Shown: positions 32,541 to 44,593 of the stretch, piece by piece
Layout of the letters: the number at the start of each line of letters is the position of its first letter
Numbering within the stretch: position 1 is the first letter of the stretch
NCBI GenBank assembly: GCA_009746045.1
Contig: RPFO01000078.1
Span: 124,001 to 188,000, forward strand
Length of the DNA stretch: 64,000 bases
Direction of reading: 5' to 3'
Origin: Mesostigma viride
Lineage: Eukaryota > Streptophyta > Mesostigmatophyceae > Mesostigmatales > Mesostigmataceae
The notes under the pieces: generated by a model
Told to the model about the DNA's origin: nothing
Database searches by the model: none
The model's input: the letters and a program-made list of their open reading frames with translations, nothing else
Position numbers and translations under genes: made by a program

Positions 32541-35172
32541 ATGAAGCCCGCAGTGCCAAATCCCCAGAAGATGACGGTGCAAGAGAAGATTGAAGAGCTG
32601 GAGGCGCAGCTGGCTGAGCTGAAAGGCAGCACGAAGGAAATCAAAAAGGAAGCACGCCCCAAGGTGGCGCCACCTCCACTGCCCATTCGTGTAGCCGAGC
32701 CGCCGGTGTTCGAGCCGAAGTTGCCTGCAAGCACTGTTCTAAAGGCGTCGCTTGCAACCATGCCGGTGGCCGCTGCGCAAACTCCTTCCCCACAGCTGGT
32801 GCCTCAGTCCGAGAAGGCAGCCTTCGTGCAGCCGCCTGCGGTGCCGGTCATCCCTGCGCAACCCCATTCGCCTAAGCTGCCGGTGGGCCCGCGCGAGCAG
32901 GCAGCCCCGAGGCAGCCACCTGCGGTGCCAGCAAAGGCCAAGTCTCGTAAGGGCTCTGCACCTCCGCCGCTCGAGCGTGGCCTCCGCTACTTCCTGGATG
33001 AAGTGAGACCAGGCGCGGTTATCTTGCCCAAGCCCGCGGACCTCATAAACGACGTTCCGGTGGGTGCGGTCATCGCCCAAAAGTTCAAATACACCCCCTT
33101 GGCAAGGAATGGACAGGTTGAGTTTGGCTGGGAGCTGGCCGAGGTGGTTGTACTAGACAAGGAGGAGAAATACCCCTGGGAGGCTTGCTTTGTCGAGAGG
33201 AACGGCGTGCGATCCAAGGGTCTCGGATTTGATTTCCGCGAGCTGCATTATGGGGAGGAGGGGTCGAGTGTATACTCATGGGTGCTGGTTCAGGGTATCA
33301 CACCGGCCGACCTTGACAGGCGGAGCAAGGAGTTGCGCGCCGCGACCGAGGCGGAAAAGGCCAAGGCGGGGAAGGAGAAGGCGGCAACCAACGGGAAGGC
33401 GACCACCAAGGGGAAGGCGACTACCAAGGGGAAGGCGACCACCAAGGGGAAGGCGGCTGAAGATGAGGCAGCCGAGGATGAGGCGGCCGAGGATGAGGCG
33501 GCCGAGGATGAGGCGGCCGAGGATGAGGCAGCCAAGGGAAAGGCGGCCAAGGGGAAGGTAGCCGATGAGGAGGCGGCCGAGAAGGAGGCGGTCCAAATGG
33601 GAAGCGTAGCGAAGGCTGGTTCACGACGAGAGAAACGCAGCGCTGCCGATCCAAGAGTGCAGCCGCGCACGAAGCTCGCAAAGCTGCCTGCAGCAGCACC
33701 GACCACCGCCGGCAGCGCCGACAATCCTGCCCCCGACAGTACTCCCTTCAACAACCGCCACAGCATCGGTGCCATCATCCATGTTGCCTGCGCAAGGAGC
33801 AGATGAAGACATGGCCTCGGTAGAGGCGGCGCTGGCCGCGCTCCTTGCCAAGAAGGAGGCAATGATTGCAGCCAGGAAGGCGGCCGATGTCTCCAATGCA
33901 ACCCCTGAAGTAAGTCTCAGGAGTGGGTGGGGTTGTAAACCTGGACATGGTTTATGAGTGGTGTGATTTGGGGGGTTGCAAAGAGGGGTAGTTCATGAGT
34001 GGGCAGAGCGGGGGCTGTGGGAAATAGGGGTTATTTATGAGTGGAGGGGCTGTAAGCTGGGTTGTTTTTTAGTGGGCTGAGCAGGGGCTGTTGGGGGGTT
34101 GTCAACCAGGTTATTTATGAGTGGGCTGGGCGGGGGCTGTTAGAAACTGGGATTATTTATGAGTGGGCAGTGTGTGAAACTGTTTTGTTTTTTTTTTTAA
34201 ACAACTGATTGAGGGGGTTGTAAACACTTGGGATTATTTATGAGGGGGGGGGGGACTGTAAACTCAGTGGCATTTGAGGTGGCTGAGTGGCGCACTCGTT
34301 TTTCATAGCCCCCGGGGGCTGTGGAGAACAGGGGTTAATATGAGGGGGAAGGTTGTAAACTGCATGAGTGGGCTGAGTGGGGGGCTGTAGGAACCAGGGC
34401 CGGGTTATTTATGAGAGGGGGGGTCAAACTGGGGTTGTTTATGTCAGAGTGGGCTGAGTGGGGCTGTGTGAAACGGGGATAATGTATGGGTGGGGGGGTT
34501 GTATTTAACTGGATTGCTTATGAGTGGGCTGAGCAGGGGCTGTCAGAAACTGGATTATTTATGAGTAGGCAGTGTGTGAAAAGTGGGATTTTTTTTGTTT
34601 TTGATGACTGATTGAGGGGGTTGTAAACCATTTGGATTATTATGAGGGGGGTGGGTGGAAACTGGGTGGTTTATGAGTGGGGCTGAGTGGTGACTGTGGG
34701 AAACTGGGGTTATTCATGAGAGGGGGTGTCTAAACTGGGGTGGTTTATGTCAGAGTGGGCTGAGTGGGGGCTGTGGGAAACTGGGATAGTGTATGCGTGG
34801 GGGAGGTCTAAACTGGGTTGTTCATTAGTGGGCTGAGCGGGGGCTGTCAGAAACTGGGATTATTTATGAGCGGGAAGTGTGTGAAACTGGGATTTTTTTA
34901 TTTTTTTTTAATGACTGATTGCAATTTTACAACCCCCTCAAGAGGGGGTTGTCAACACTGGGATTGTGAGTTTGTGGGCGGGGGCCGGAGGCCGCCTTGC
35001 TGTTCTTGAAACCCATTCAAGGGTGTTCTAGGCAAGACGTTGATTTTGATGTGCAACATTTCTATTGATCGAGGCTGTGAAAGGCTATGACACATCTTGA
35101 GTGTTTGAACTTGCCTTTTTTTTCTGCTCACAGGGAGACAAGGTGCCGGCCTCCCAGTCGTCGTCCATTTAA
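32541..35172 (+). CDS. CACTA-encoded third protein, Lys/Ala/Glu repeat protein of unknown function
   Basis: Exons 32541-33909 and 35134-35172, joined in phase 0 by a GTAAGT/CTCACAG intron and ending GDKVPASQSSSI. The N-terminus is a short coiled coil (KIEELEAQLAELKGSTKEI), then a Pro-rich linker, then a compact region (RYFLDEVRPGAVILPKPADL to YSWVLVQGITPADL) that may be one folded domain. After it come repeated KGKATT units and five AAEDE units. The frame changes near 33.7 kb, where the reading PTILPPTVLPSTTATASVPS continues to the donor. The upstream acceptor at 32531 suggests another exon further 5'. I do not recognise the fold; it could serve the transposon or be captured host sequence. 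Confidence 0.5.
33910..35133 (+). repeat. GT-rich repetitive intron of the third CACTA gene
   Basis: Degenerate 40-50 bp units containing GTGGGCTGAGTGGGGGCTGT, GAAACTGGG and TTATTTATGAG, strongly G-rich on the coding strand. Bounded by a GTAAGT donor and a TTTTTTTTCTGCTCACAG acceptor. Confidence 0.75.
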
Positions 35173-35432
35173 CATCGTCATCTAGTAGGCGCCACGGCTG
35201 CGCAGGTTTGTTTTTGTTTTCTTGATCTATATCGAGCGCTTTCTTGTTCATGCATTGGTTACTAGGGACTAGGGTGCAGTGCTAGATGAGACAATTGACA
35301 CCAACCACCCGTTCATGTTTCTTGCGCATGTGCGTTTTTTAATGCATTCCAGGAACATTATGAGATTTCTGTCATGCAACGCCAAGCGCCAAGCCGGCGT
35401 TTGCAAATTGTCACTGATCGATAATCACTGTT

Positions 35433-35632
35433 GAAGAATGAAGAATGAAGAATGAAGAATGAAGAATGAAGAATGAAGAATGAAGAATGAAGAATGAAGA
35501 ATGAAGAATGAAGAATGAAGAATGAAGAATGAAGAATGAAGAATGAAGAATGAAGAATGAAGAATGAAGAATGAAGAATGAAGAATGAAGAATGAAGAAT
35601 GAAGAATGAAGAATGAAGAATGAAGAATGAAG
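35433..35632. repeat. (AAGAATG)n heptanucleotide array
   Basis: About 28 perfect copies of a 7-bp unit lying just inside the right subterminal region of the CACTA element. Confidence 0.95.
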
Positions 35633-35699
35633 ATCTGTTGCATTTATCTTTATATTTGTAATAAAGAAATCGCGAGTTTTGCTTTTCATCCGTTTTGCT

Positions 35700-36299
35700 T
35701 TGGAATGTGATCTGATATATCTGTGTGATATATCACGATATATCTGTGTGATATGTCATGATCGCCCGTGGTTTTATGTCACTGTTTTCTGCCCAGATTT
35801 ATCAGTGATAATGTCACGAATTTGTCACCCTTTTTTTCGTGATATATCAGTGATAATGTCACGGATTTGTCACCCTTTTTTTCGTGATATATCAGTGATA
35901 ATGTCACGGATTTGTCGCCCTTTTTTCGTGACATATCAGTGATAATGTCACGAATTTGTCACCCTTTTTTTCGTGATATATCAGTGATAATGTCACCGTC
36001 GGATTTGTCACCCTTTTTTCGTGATAATGTCACGGATTATCAGTGATAATGTCACGGATTTTGTCAGTGCGTTTTGTCAAGTCGTGACATTGATATTTTG
36101 TGATAATTTCCTTGTTTTTGTCACAAAGATAATCACAGAATATGCTGGTTTTATCACAAGATTTGTCACAAAATGTCACAGAATATCACAGTTTTGTCAC
36201 AAAAAATCACAAAGTGTCACATTTTGTCACATCCACATCACAAAATGTCACGTGATATGTCACAAAATATCACAAAATGTCACACCCCCCTTCCTAGTG
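35700..36299. repeat. Right subterminal repeats and terminal inverted repeat of the CACTA element
   Basis: About five copies of a 60-bp unit (TTTTTCGTGATATATCAGTG, ATAATGTCACGGATTTGTCA) followed by a dense field of TCACAAAATGTCACA motifs ending in CCCCCCTTCCTAGTG. Confidence 0.85.
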
Positions 36300-36871
36300 A
36301 TGATCATGGGTTTCCCAATGCGTGCCGACCACCACGCCGTCGCGCTCTGCGGTGCGGGTCTCGACCTTGAACCCCACATTTCTCCGCACGAACCCTCGAA
36401 AATTCTCCAGCTGCGCGGGGCCGACCCGCGCCAGAATGGAATCAGCGCGGAGATCCGAAGGCATCTGGTTACGGCGAATGTCTCCGCGTTCAGCTCCTTC
36501 ACTAGCTGCATCGTACGCGTGTCCGGTGCTCCGGGTCTGGACGACGTCTCTTGCCGGCGCTCGCGGCCGGATGAAGGCCCCGTCTGCCAGCCACCACCTC
36601 CCGAGCCTCCGGCCCCTAAGGCACCCCTTCGAACTGCAGGCTCTCCGCGAGCTGTCTGCGTCCTCGCCTCCGCTTCTGGTTGTGGGACCTCAGGTTGGTC
36701 GGGCATGTCCATGTCAACCAGATCTTCTTCGCTGGACTCCCCGTCTGCTTCCCGGATTTCTGCATCTGCAGCCTTCGCGGCGCTGACGGAAGTCTGGCCC
36801 CTGGGAAGCGCCTCCGCGGCGTCCCCCTGCACAGCCCACACACAAGATACCACATCAATCCGAAAACCCAT
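36300..36871 (-). pseudogene. Internal ORF of the LTR element, 5' part
   Basis: On the minus strand the frame MPSDLRADSILARVGPAQLE ... RTAERDGVVVGTHWETHDH reaches the CACTA border and, with the transposon removed, continues in frame as EQECLCHACVNTLDAG at 23842. Upstream the plausible reading changes frame near 36.5 kb; before that an acidic Ala/Pro-rich stretch starts at about 36871. This is the same ORF as 21882-23842, split by the CACTA insertion. Confidence 0.5.
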
Positions 36872-37019
36872 TTTCTTCCCCTGGAAATTATTTGGAGAAG
36901 GAATAATGGTCAGTTTGACCTCAAATTTGGCACCAAGGTTCCTTATCAGATATCTTATGATGCCATGTGGTCAAAAAATTTTGGGGAGTCGGCAGCATGG
37001 TAACATGATGACATTTGCT

Positions 37020-37990
37020 AGCTAAATATTCCGTATTTTCAGCACTTTCTGGCATGTATGCATATATAAAGACATCAAATGAACTCAGTTGGGCCTGTGA
37101 CTTTGCATATGTTCTAAACACATCCCATGCAGCATGCCCACAAAGTTTCAGGCTGGTTGGATGACTAATAGGTGACAAATGCTAGCATAAATACCCCAAA
37201 AATGCAGTTTTTCGTGGTTTTTTAAGGGTTTTATCACACATATGCATACATAATGACACCAAATGAACTCAGTTGGGCCTGGGACTTTGCACATGTTCTA
37301 AACACATCCCATGCAGGATGCCCACAAAGTTTCAGGCTGGTTGGATGACTAATAGGTGACAAATGCTAGCATAAATACCCCAAAAAATCAGTTTTTCATG
37401 GTTTTCCAAGGGTTTTATCACACATATGCATACATAATGACACCAAATGAACTCAGTTGGAGCTTGAACTTTGCACATGTTCTAAACACATCCCATACAG
37501 CATGCCCACAAAGTTTCAGGCTGGTTGGATGATAAATAGGTGACAAATGCTAGCATAAATACCCCCAAAATGCAGTTTTTCATGGTTTTCCAAGGGTTTT
37601 ATCACACATATGCATACATAATGACACCAAATGAGCTCAGTTGGAGCTGGAACTTTGCACATGTTCTAAACACATCCCATGCAGCATGCCCACAAAGTTT
37701 CAGGCTGGTTGGATGACAAAATGGTGACTGATGCTAGCGAAAAAAAAAAAACAAAATGCAGTTTTTCTTGGTTTTCCAAAGGTTCCAACACATGGGTGCC
37801 TATACCAATGAACTCAGTTAAGCCTAGAACTTTGCACAGCTCATAAAAACATCTATGTTAACTGCCCACAAGAAATTCAGACTGTTTGCATGACAAATAG
37901 GTGACAGATGCTAGCAAACATAGCACAAAAAATGCAGTTCCTAGTAATTGTTTTTCAAGGGTTTCATCCCATAGTTGCATGTCAACCATT
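37020..37990. repeat. 184-bp tandem repeat, five copies
   Basis: The block GAACTCAGTTGG recurs at 37081, 37265, 37449, 37633 and 37811. Units contain ACATCCCATGCAGCATGCCC and TTTCAGGCTGGTTGGATGA and share GTTTTATCACACATATGCAT. The last unit is the most diverged. No coding potential. Confidence 0.9.
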
Positions 37991-38157
37991 CCAGTTTGGG
38001 ATATTTAGTCAGGTTCCCAACAACACATCTAGATGATATATTATGTGATATTGCAGGAAGGCAGACTTAGGGGCACACAACCATGATACAACGTCATGCA
38101 ACATGTACATCAACAACACACACGTAACTTAGCTAATCTTCATAATAAAAACCACAC

Positions 38158-38608
<451 letters not shown>

Positions 38609-38628
38609 TCAAGCACACACACAGTCAT

Positions 38629-39290
38629 GCCTTCCCTCCCTCCCTCCTCCCTCCCTCCCTCCCTCCCTCCCTCCTCCCTCCCTCCCTCCCTCCTCCCTCC
38701 CTCCTCCCTCCCTCCCTCCCTCCCTCCCTCCCTCCCTCCCTCCCTCCCTCCCTCCCTCCCTCCCTCCCTCCCTCCTCCCTCCCTCCCTCCCTCCCTCCCT
38801 CCCTCCCTCCCTCCCTCCCTCCCTCCCTCCCTCCCTCCCTCCCTCCCTCCCTCCCTCCCTCCCTCCCTCCCTCCCTCCCTCCCTCCCTCCCTCCCTCCCT
38901 CCCTCCCTCCTCCCTCCCTCCCTCCCTCCCTCCCTCCCTCCCTCCCTCCCTCCCTCCCTCCCTCCCTCCCTCCCTCCTCCCTCCCTCCCTCCCTCCCTCC
39001 CTCCCTCCCTCCCTCCCTCCCTCCCTCCCTCCCTCCCTCCCTCCCTCCCTCCCTCCCTCCCTCCCTCCCTCCCTCCCTCCCTCCCTCCCTCCTCCCTCCT
39101 CCCTCCCTCCCTCCCTCCCTCCCTCCCTCCCTCCCTCCCTCCCTCCCTCCCTCCCTCCCTCCCTCCCTCCCTCCCTCCTCCCTCCCTCCCTCCCTCCCTC
39201 CCTCCCTCCCTCCCTCCCTCCCTCCCTCCCTCCCTCCCTCTCCTCCCTCCCTCCCTCCCTCCCTCCCTCCCTCCCTCCCTCCCTCCCCCC
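38629..39290. repeat. (CCCT)n array
   Basis: About 165 CCCT units with periodic one-base losses (CCT). A pure polypyrimidine/polypurine tract of 660 bp. Confidence 0.97.
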
Positions 39291-40383
39291 ATCATTCATG
39301 CATCCGTTCGTTCATGCATGCATCCACTCGTTCATTAACATGCCTCCGTTGGTCAGGGGTTCAAAATGATGCAACAGACACCAGAAAAGGGAGAAGCAGC
39401 CGCCTCCCCAACGTGCCGCCCGGCGACGGCAGCGATGGGCCCAGGGGGGTAACGGTGCGATTTGTCTTGTTCGCCGGGGTGCGCCGGCGGGTGCGGGCAC
39501 TGTCGCGTTTTATTTTGCCCGCCCGCCCCAGTCCTTGTCGCAATGCCTCCTCAGGCGATGGCGGCAGGGTAAGAGTTCTTTTCGCCCGTCGCCGGACGCT
39601 TAAACCACTAGAATATACGCCGGTTAATGACGATAAAAAAGCGGGTTACAACGATAGAAACCAGTAGCTGTTGGTTCTCCCGCACCCCGGGCACACCTAA
39701 GACATCGCCAGCTAGCCCCGCCCGCAGTTCATGCAGCGGACAATGTTTACCCCCCCAAGGGAAGTCATAAATCTGCAAGAAATGGCGTAAAAGCGAATAA
39801 ATCCACGACATGCATGGTTGCCCCTGTCAGCGCTCCTATAATTCTGACTTTTTCGGAAAAATTGCGTGCAACATGGAAACGCAAAATTAAGGGAAAACAA
39901 ACACTCACCTTCTTCGAAATGATGTTAGGAATCGTTACAAAGTGTGGGGATACGTTGCAAGCGTCTTTATCTACTCTAGAGGTTACCTTGAAGACGCACG
40001 GGTCGGTGCGCTCGAGCCGTGAGAAACTGGCCAGCTGCGTGTTTCCCCTCGTATCCAATGAATAAATAACAGTTTGCCGCCTTTTTTTTTGCAGAATAAT
40101 AAACTTTCTTACGTCGATTCCGATCGAACAAGCGAAATCTGGGGCGAAATGGCTTCGTAATCCGTGCACAATAAATTTTCGCGCACCATAGCCTTCGACG
40201 CCATGAAATTTGCACTCAACATGCACCGCGCGCAAATTTCAGTCGTTTTTTCCCGGGAATTACCGTGGACACTTTGGCGCAGCGTCGGATTGATGTGACC
40301 AGGGCATTAGTCGGCGTGTACCTGGTACCCAGCTCACACACCACTCTCGCCCTACAGTACACCGCTGTACCGTATGTGGCCTG
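39291..40383. other. Flank of arrays and 3' flank of the chromovirus
   Basis: 39291-39340 has CATG/CATC-rich remnants. 39765-40235 holds a 156-codon minus-strand ORF without recognisable domain. I looked for an LTR after the chromodomain stop at 40384 and found none. Confidence 0.3.
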
Positions 40384-41916
40384 CTAACGCAACTGGTGCG
40401 TCTTCTTGTATGCTTCTAGTAAGCGGGCGCACCCAGCTAACTCAGTAGCGGTGCGCCAGGAGTCCTCAGACTCATGCTGTGCAAATCGCCATCGCACCCG
40501 GTATTGTCGCTGGACCCCTCGTCCCCGTTTGACATCCCGGTGTCCCACGATCGCTGCCACCTCATCCTCCTGTTCCCCCGTGTCCGGATTGAACTCCAGC
40601 GGGGCTGGGGGATTGACCCTGCCCTGGATGGTGTTCTGGTGATACAACTTGAGCTGGTCACGGTGGAAACGTTGGACGTGAGATTCCATGACACTGGGAT
40701 GTCCACCTGGAACATGACATCGTCGAACTTGGTGAGGACCTTGTAGGGACCCAGGAACATGGGACGAAGCTTATAGTCTTCAGCTCCTTCTCCACCTTGT
40801 GTGAAAATCGTCCGATCTGCGGGCCCTCAACCAGGACCCAATCGCCCACCTCGATGGACAGCGTCCGGATATCCCGCTTGCCGGCTGTCCTCTCCAGATA
40901 CCGCTCTGCCGCTGCGCGGTAGCCCTGGACTGCACTGTTATGCGCCTGGTGCATCCGCTGCAGCAACCGCTCAACCCCCTGAAGGGTGTCCAGCTTGACC
41001 TGATCCTCTCCAAGTCCGGGGCTCATAAGCAAGTCGAGCGGCGTGAGAGGGTGTCGGCCGGAGTTGAGGAAAAAGGGAGTAAATCCATGGGCGGCCTGGG
41101 GGGCATTGTTCAGGGAGAACTCCACCAAGCCCAGAAGTTCCTCCCAATTGCTGCCCACTGCGTCGGTGTATAGTGTCGCATGGTCTCTTGCACAGTGCGG
41201 TTCAACCGCTCCACCAGGTGCGACGACGAGCTGTGATAGGCCGTGCCCAGCGACACCTTGGTGCCCAGCCGTTCGAAAAACTCCTGCCAGAATTTGGCCG
41301 TGAAGAGCTTGTCGCGGTCGGAGATGAACTGTCGGCTGAGCCCGTGAAACCCAAACACGTGCGTCAGGTATATCTTGGCGCACTCCTCCGCCGTGAGGTC
41401 GGCCGGACACGGGGCCAAGTGACACATGCGCGTCAGGCGGTCCACGAACACCAAGACCATGCTGTTGCCGCTCTTCGTCTTCTTGAACGGCCGGGCCGAT
41501 GAAGTCCATCATGATAGAATCCCAAGGACCCATAGGATCAGGCAACGTCTTAGGGACGGCTTGAGAGCCCGTGTTCCTGGACTTCATGATCTGGCACGAG
41601 GGGCACTGGCGCACATACGTCTCGATATACTCCTTCATCCCGGGCCAGTAGAAATGCCTGCGGGCCCGGGGAAGGAGGCGGTGGCTTCCTTGATGTCCGC
41701 CTAGAAGGGAATCATGGAGCTCGTGAAGCAAGGCGGCCCTACAAAGCTCAGGGACATACAGCCGCCATTCCTCCGGCTGGACACTCACGAACAGGCGCCC
41801 ATCCTGGAACTTGCAAGGGAAGCCGCCCATGATTCTGCTGGGGATGCGCCCGGATGGCCTCAAGCGCCGCTTCCTCCGTGACCGTGAAACGACTGATCGT
41901 CGTCTCCAGGTCAGAC
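40384..41916 (-). pseudogene. Chromovirus integrase and chromodomain
   Basis: Integrates the element's cDNA. An HHCC zinc-binding region (LLHELHDSLLGGHQGSHR ... CPSCQ) is followed by the catalytic core. The three acidic residues are MMDFIGP, FISDRDKLF and SHLVERLNRT, but the middle part is read in a different frame (41460-41110) from the flanks, so there are two compensating frame changes. The C-terminal chromodomain (EVAAIVGHRDVKRGR, YRVRWRFAQHESEDSW) would target modified histones and defines the chromovirus branch. It ends with a TAG at 40384. Confidence 0.85.
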
Positions 41917-42326
41917 GTAACTGTCCGGGTTGGTCAGTACGCCGTACGGAGCCGCAAAAATACGGGAAAACGTACACTGAAGGCCTCCGCCGTATATACG
42001 CGTACTTTACTTCAGAATACGCGGTTTGGACTTAGAATTTTTCGGGGGTACCAGCGGGCAGCGGGCACTGGCGCTGTGCCCAGGTTCTGGGCGCGGCGCG
42101 TTCACTGCACATTTGAGATTTTTACTACTAGAAGTAGATGCGTACAGTTCTTTCCATAAAGCGCAAGCCTTGCAAAATCTTTGCCCGGTAGGAGACAGCT
42201 AGGACTAGGTACATAACGCATAATGCCAGCAAATGCCAGCTGTGCTACTGACGGTGTAATGCAATATAGCGACGACGAGGCCAGTGCGACTGTGCGATAG
42301 TGTGAAGCCATTTTCGATTTGCAGCC

Positions 42327-42870
42327 ATGAAGAAGAAAGGGCCTGAATGGGATTTCGTTGTCGAGAAGAAAGAAGCAGTCACAGATGCTGTTAGTAACAC
42401 AACGCAGTATGTGTCGAGGATGTTCTGCTCATTTTGCATCAAGAACTTCTCCTAGAAGGCGGGGCCAATCAGCGTATTCCGAGTCCGTGCACACTTTGCC
42501 GGAATCGCAGGGGAAGGGATGTTACCCTGCGACAAAATTCCACCGAATATCCGGAGCAGGTTTCTCAGGATTGCTAACAACAAGTTGCAGAAGTCAGACG
42601 CCAAGAAGCATCACAATTTGAACAGGGCAATGGCGGAGATGGGAGGGGCTGCGCCGGCTGACTTGTCGTCGGTTCCCAGCAAAGGCCAGCTGAGCATCAC
42701 CAAATGGCTGGTTCCCGTCGACGAACAAGGTGTCCAGCTGCTGGCTGCCGAATTTTTTATCGAGAACGGCATTGCCTACAATGTGGCTGAGAGCGCCTCT
42801 TTCAAGCAGATGGTGGCCGGCATGATCCAGTACAAAGGAGGGCACGTCACCCCTCCTTCTCGGAAGTTGT
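42327..42870 (+). pseudogene. hAT transposase N-terminus (BED finger) with in-frame stop
   Basis: The plus-strand frame from ATG 42327 starts MKKKGPEWDFVV and carries a BED-type zinc finger: CSFC, then HFAGIAGEGMLPCD, matching plant hAT fingers (Cys-x2-Cys ... His ... Cys). A TAG at 42453-42455 breaks it inside the finger. Downstream, AEFFIENGIAYNVAESASFK and VTPPSRK match the start of the hAT RNase-H-like core. The catalytic domain and dimerisation region are missing. Confidence 0.8.
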
Positions 42871-43549
42871 GTCTTACGTCCTCTCATGCATTATATAGTG
42901 GATGGCTTTCCTTACAATTAACTAATTAATTGATTCCTTACAGTTCCCGTTGCAGTCTGCTCCCCCCAGCATTTAACAAATCATAATCAGATAGGATTGC
43001 AGGGCATAAATTAATGGAAGATGCATATACACCAAATTTCAGTTGCAATAACTGCATGACCATCATCAAGGAGCGTGCTAATTGGGTGACCGACAATCGG
43101 ACCACAAAAACTGTCGCGTATTTTACCGCCGCGTATTTTACACCCCCCACGTATAATACGCGTATTTTAGGTCCGCGTATTATACCCCGTATCGGGACCG
43201 CGTTAAGCTGCTGGGCAGCCTGCTCCCCAGCTGCGAGGTTGATGTGGACCATCGCATCTCCCTCGCCTGGCACGCTTTACGTCAGTACCGGGCCCTGTGG
43301 CGCAAGCCCCTGGGCAAGATCGAGAAACAGGACCTGTTCAAGGTCCTCGTCCTTCCTGTTCTCACCTATGGCGCCGAGACGTGGACCCTCACCGCCGACC
43401 TGGCCCGCAAGCTGGACGGCGCGGTCACCAGCATGCTGCGTTCCATTTTCAGAGTAGGATATGCTGCTCATGTCCGCAATGAGGACCTGTACCAGGGCAT
43501 GCCCTATATCACCAGCACCATTAAGCAACGCCGCCTGCAGCTTGTAGGG

Positions 43550-44593
43550 AGTTATTATAAATAGTGACGGAACCTTTTTGCCACTTGGCAATCAGGTCCG
43601 TCACTATTTATCCGGCGAAAACCACTCGCCGGTATCTATTCCGCGTTAAGTTCACGTACGTGAACGTGGCGCGGAATTGATACCGGCGAGTGGTTTTCGC
43701 CGGATAAATAGTGACGGACCTGATTGCCAAGTGGCAAAAAGGTTCCGTCACTATTTATAATAACTAAAACGTCGTAGTGTGGGGGCCGATATCTATCGTA
43801 CCGCTAATGCCTACTGCAGTACCGAATCTCGCCTTAACGATATTCCAACCGGGCATATTTTCCCTTCTGGCACTTTCGTTTGGCCTTCTGGTATCAATTC
43901 CTTCCGGTATTCGGAAATACCCGTGTCACCACAGGGATTCGAACCCCCGACTTACGAGGTCTTAGTTATTATAAATAGTGACGGAACCTTTTTGCCACTT
44001 GGCAATTAGGTCCGTCACTATTTATCCGGCGAAAACCACTCGCCGGCATCAATTCCGCGCCACGTTCACGTACGTGAACTTAACGCGGAATAGATACCGG
44101 CGAGTGGTTTTCGCCGGATAAATAGTGACGGACCTGATTGCCAAGTGGCAAAAAGGTTCCGTCACTATTTATAATAACTAAGACCTCGTAAGTCGGGGGT
44201 TCGGATCCCTGTGGTGACACGGGTATTTCCGAATACCGGAAGGAATTGATACCAGAAGGCCAAACGAAAGTGCCAGAAGGGAAAATATGCCCGGTTGGAA
44301 TATCGTTAAGGCGAGATTCGGTACTGCAGTAGGCATTAGCGGTACGATAGATATCGGCCCCCACACTACGACGTTTTAGTTATTATAAATAGTGACGGAA
44401 CCTTTTTGCCACTTGGCAATCAGGTCCGTCACTATTTATCCGGCGAAAACCACTCGCCGGTATCAATTCCGCGCCACGTTCACGTACGTGAACTTAACGC
44501 GGAATAGATACCGGCGAGTGGTTTTCGCCGGATAAATAGTGACGGACCTGATTGCCAAGTGGCAAAAAGGTTCCGTCACTATTTATAATAACT
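43550..44593. mobile_element. Composite foldback element, 1,044 bp, threefold MITE palindrome
   Basis: Three 216-bp units (43550-43765, 43964-44179, 44378-44593), each itself a near-perfect palindrome starting AGTTATTATAAATAGTGACG, separated by two 198-bp spacers that are inverted copies of each other. The whole is symmetric about the middle unit. It is flanked by a 5-bp duplication TAGGG (43545-43549, 44594-44598) and splits the LINE A ORF, so the composite moved, or was assembled, as one unit. Confidence 0.92.
43766..43963 (-). repeat. Spacer 1 with tRNA-like 3' half (SINE-like)
   Basis: Read on the minus strand the spacer starts with a potential anticodon arm, GAC-CTCGTAA-GTC, then a T-arm with a perfect B-box core GGTTCGAATCC, then a 150-base body. 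The 5' half of a tRNA is missing, replaced by the MITE border. This fits a tRNA-derived SINE truncated by the MITE. The spacer at 44180-44377 is its inverted copy with one change in the T-loop. Confidence 0.55.

Larger units (their letters stand above)
23843..36299. mobile_element. Complete CACTA (EnSpm-type) DNA transposon, 12,457 bp
   Basis: Begins CACTAGGAAGGGG and ends CCCCCCTTCCTAGTG, a CACTA terminal inverted repeat extending about 32 bp with TGTGACATTTTGTGATATTTT on each side. Both ends carry dense subterminal repeats built on TGTGACA/TGTGATA. Inside are a spliced TNP2-type transposase on the minus strand and two ORFs on the plus strand. The flanking triplets (ctc left, atg right) do not match, so no target-site duplication is visible. 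All splice sites of the transposase are intact, so the element may be recent. Confidence 0.93.

Noticed and set aside
39765..40235. 156-codon minus-strand ORF after the chromovirus
   Set aside because: No recognisable domain, no supporting context, and no similarity between this region and an LTR or gag.
44180..44377. Functional tRNA-Thr gene in the foldback spacers
   Set aside because: Only an anticodon-arm-like hairpin and T-arm are present; the acceptor 5' strand, D-arm and A-box are missing.
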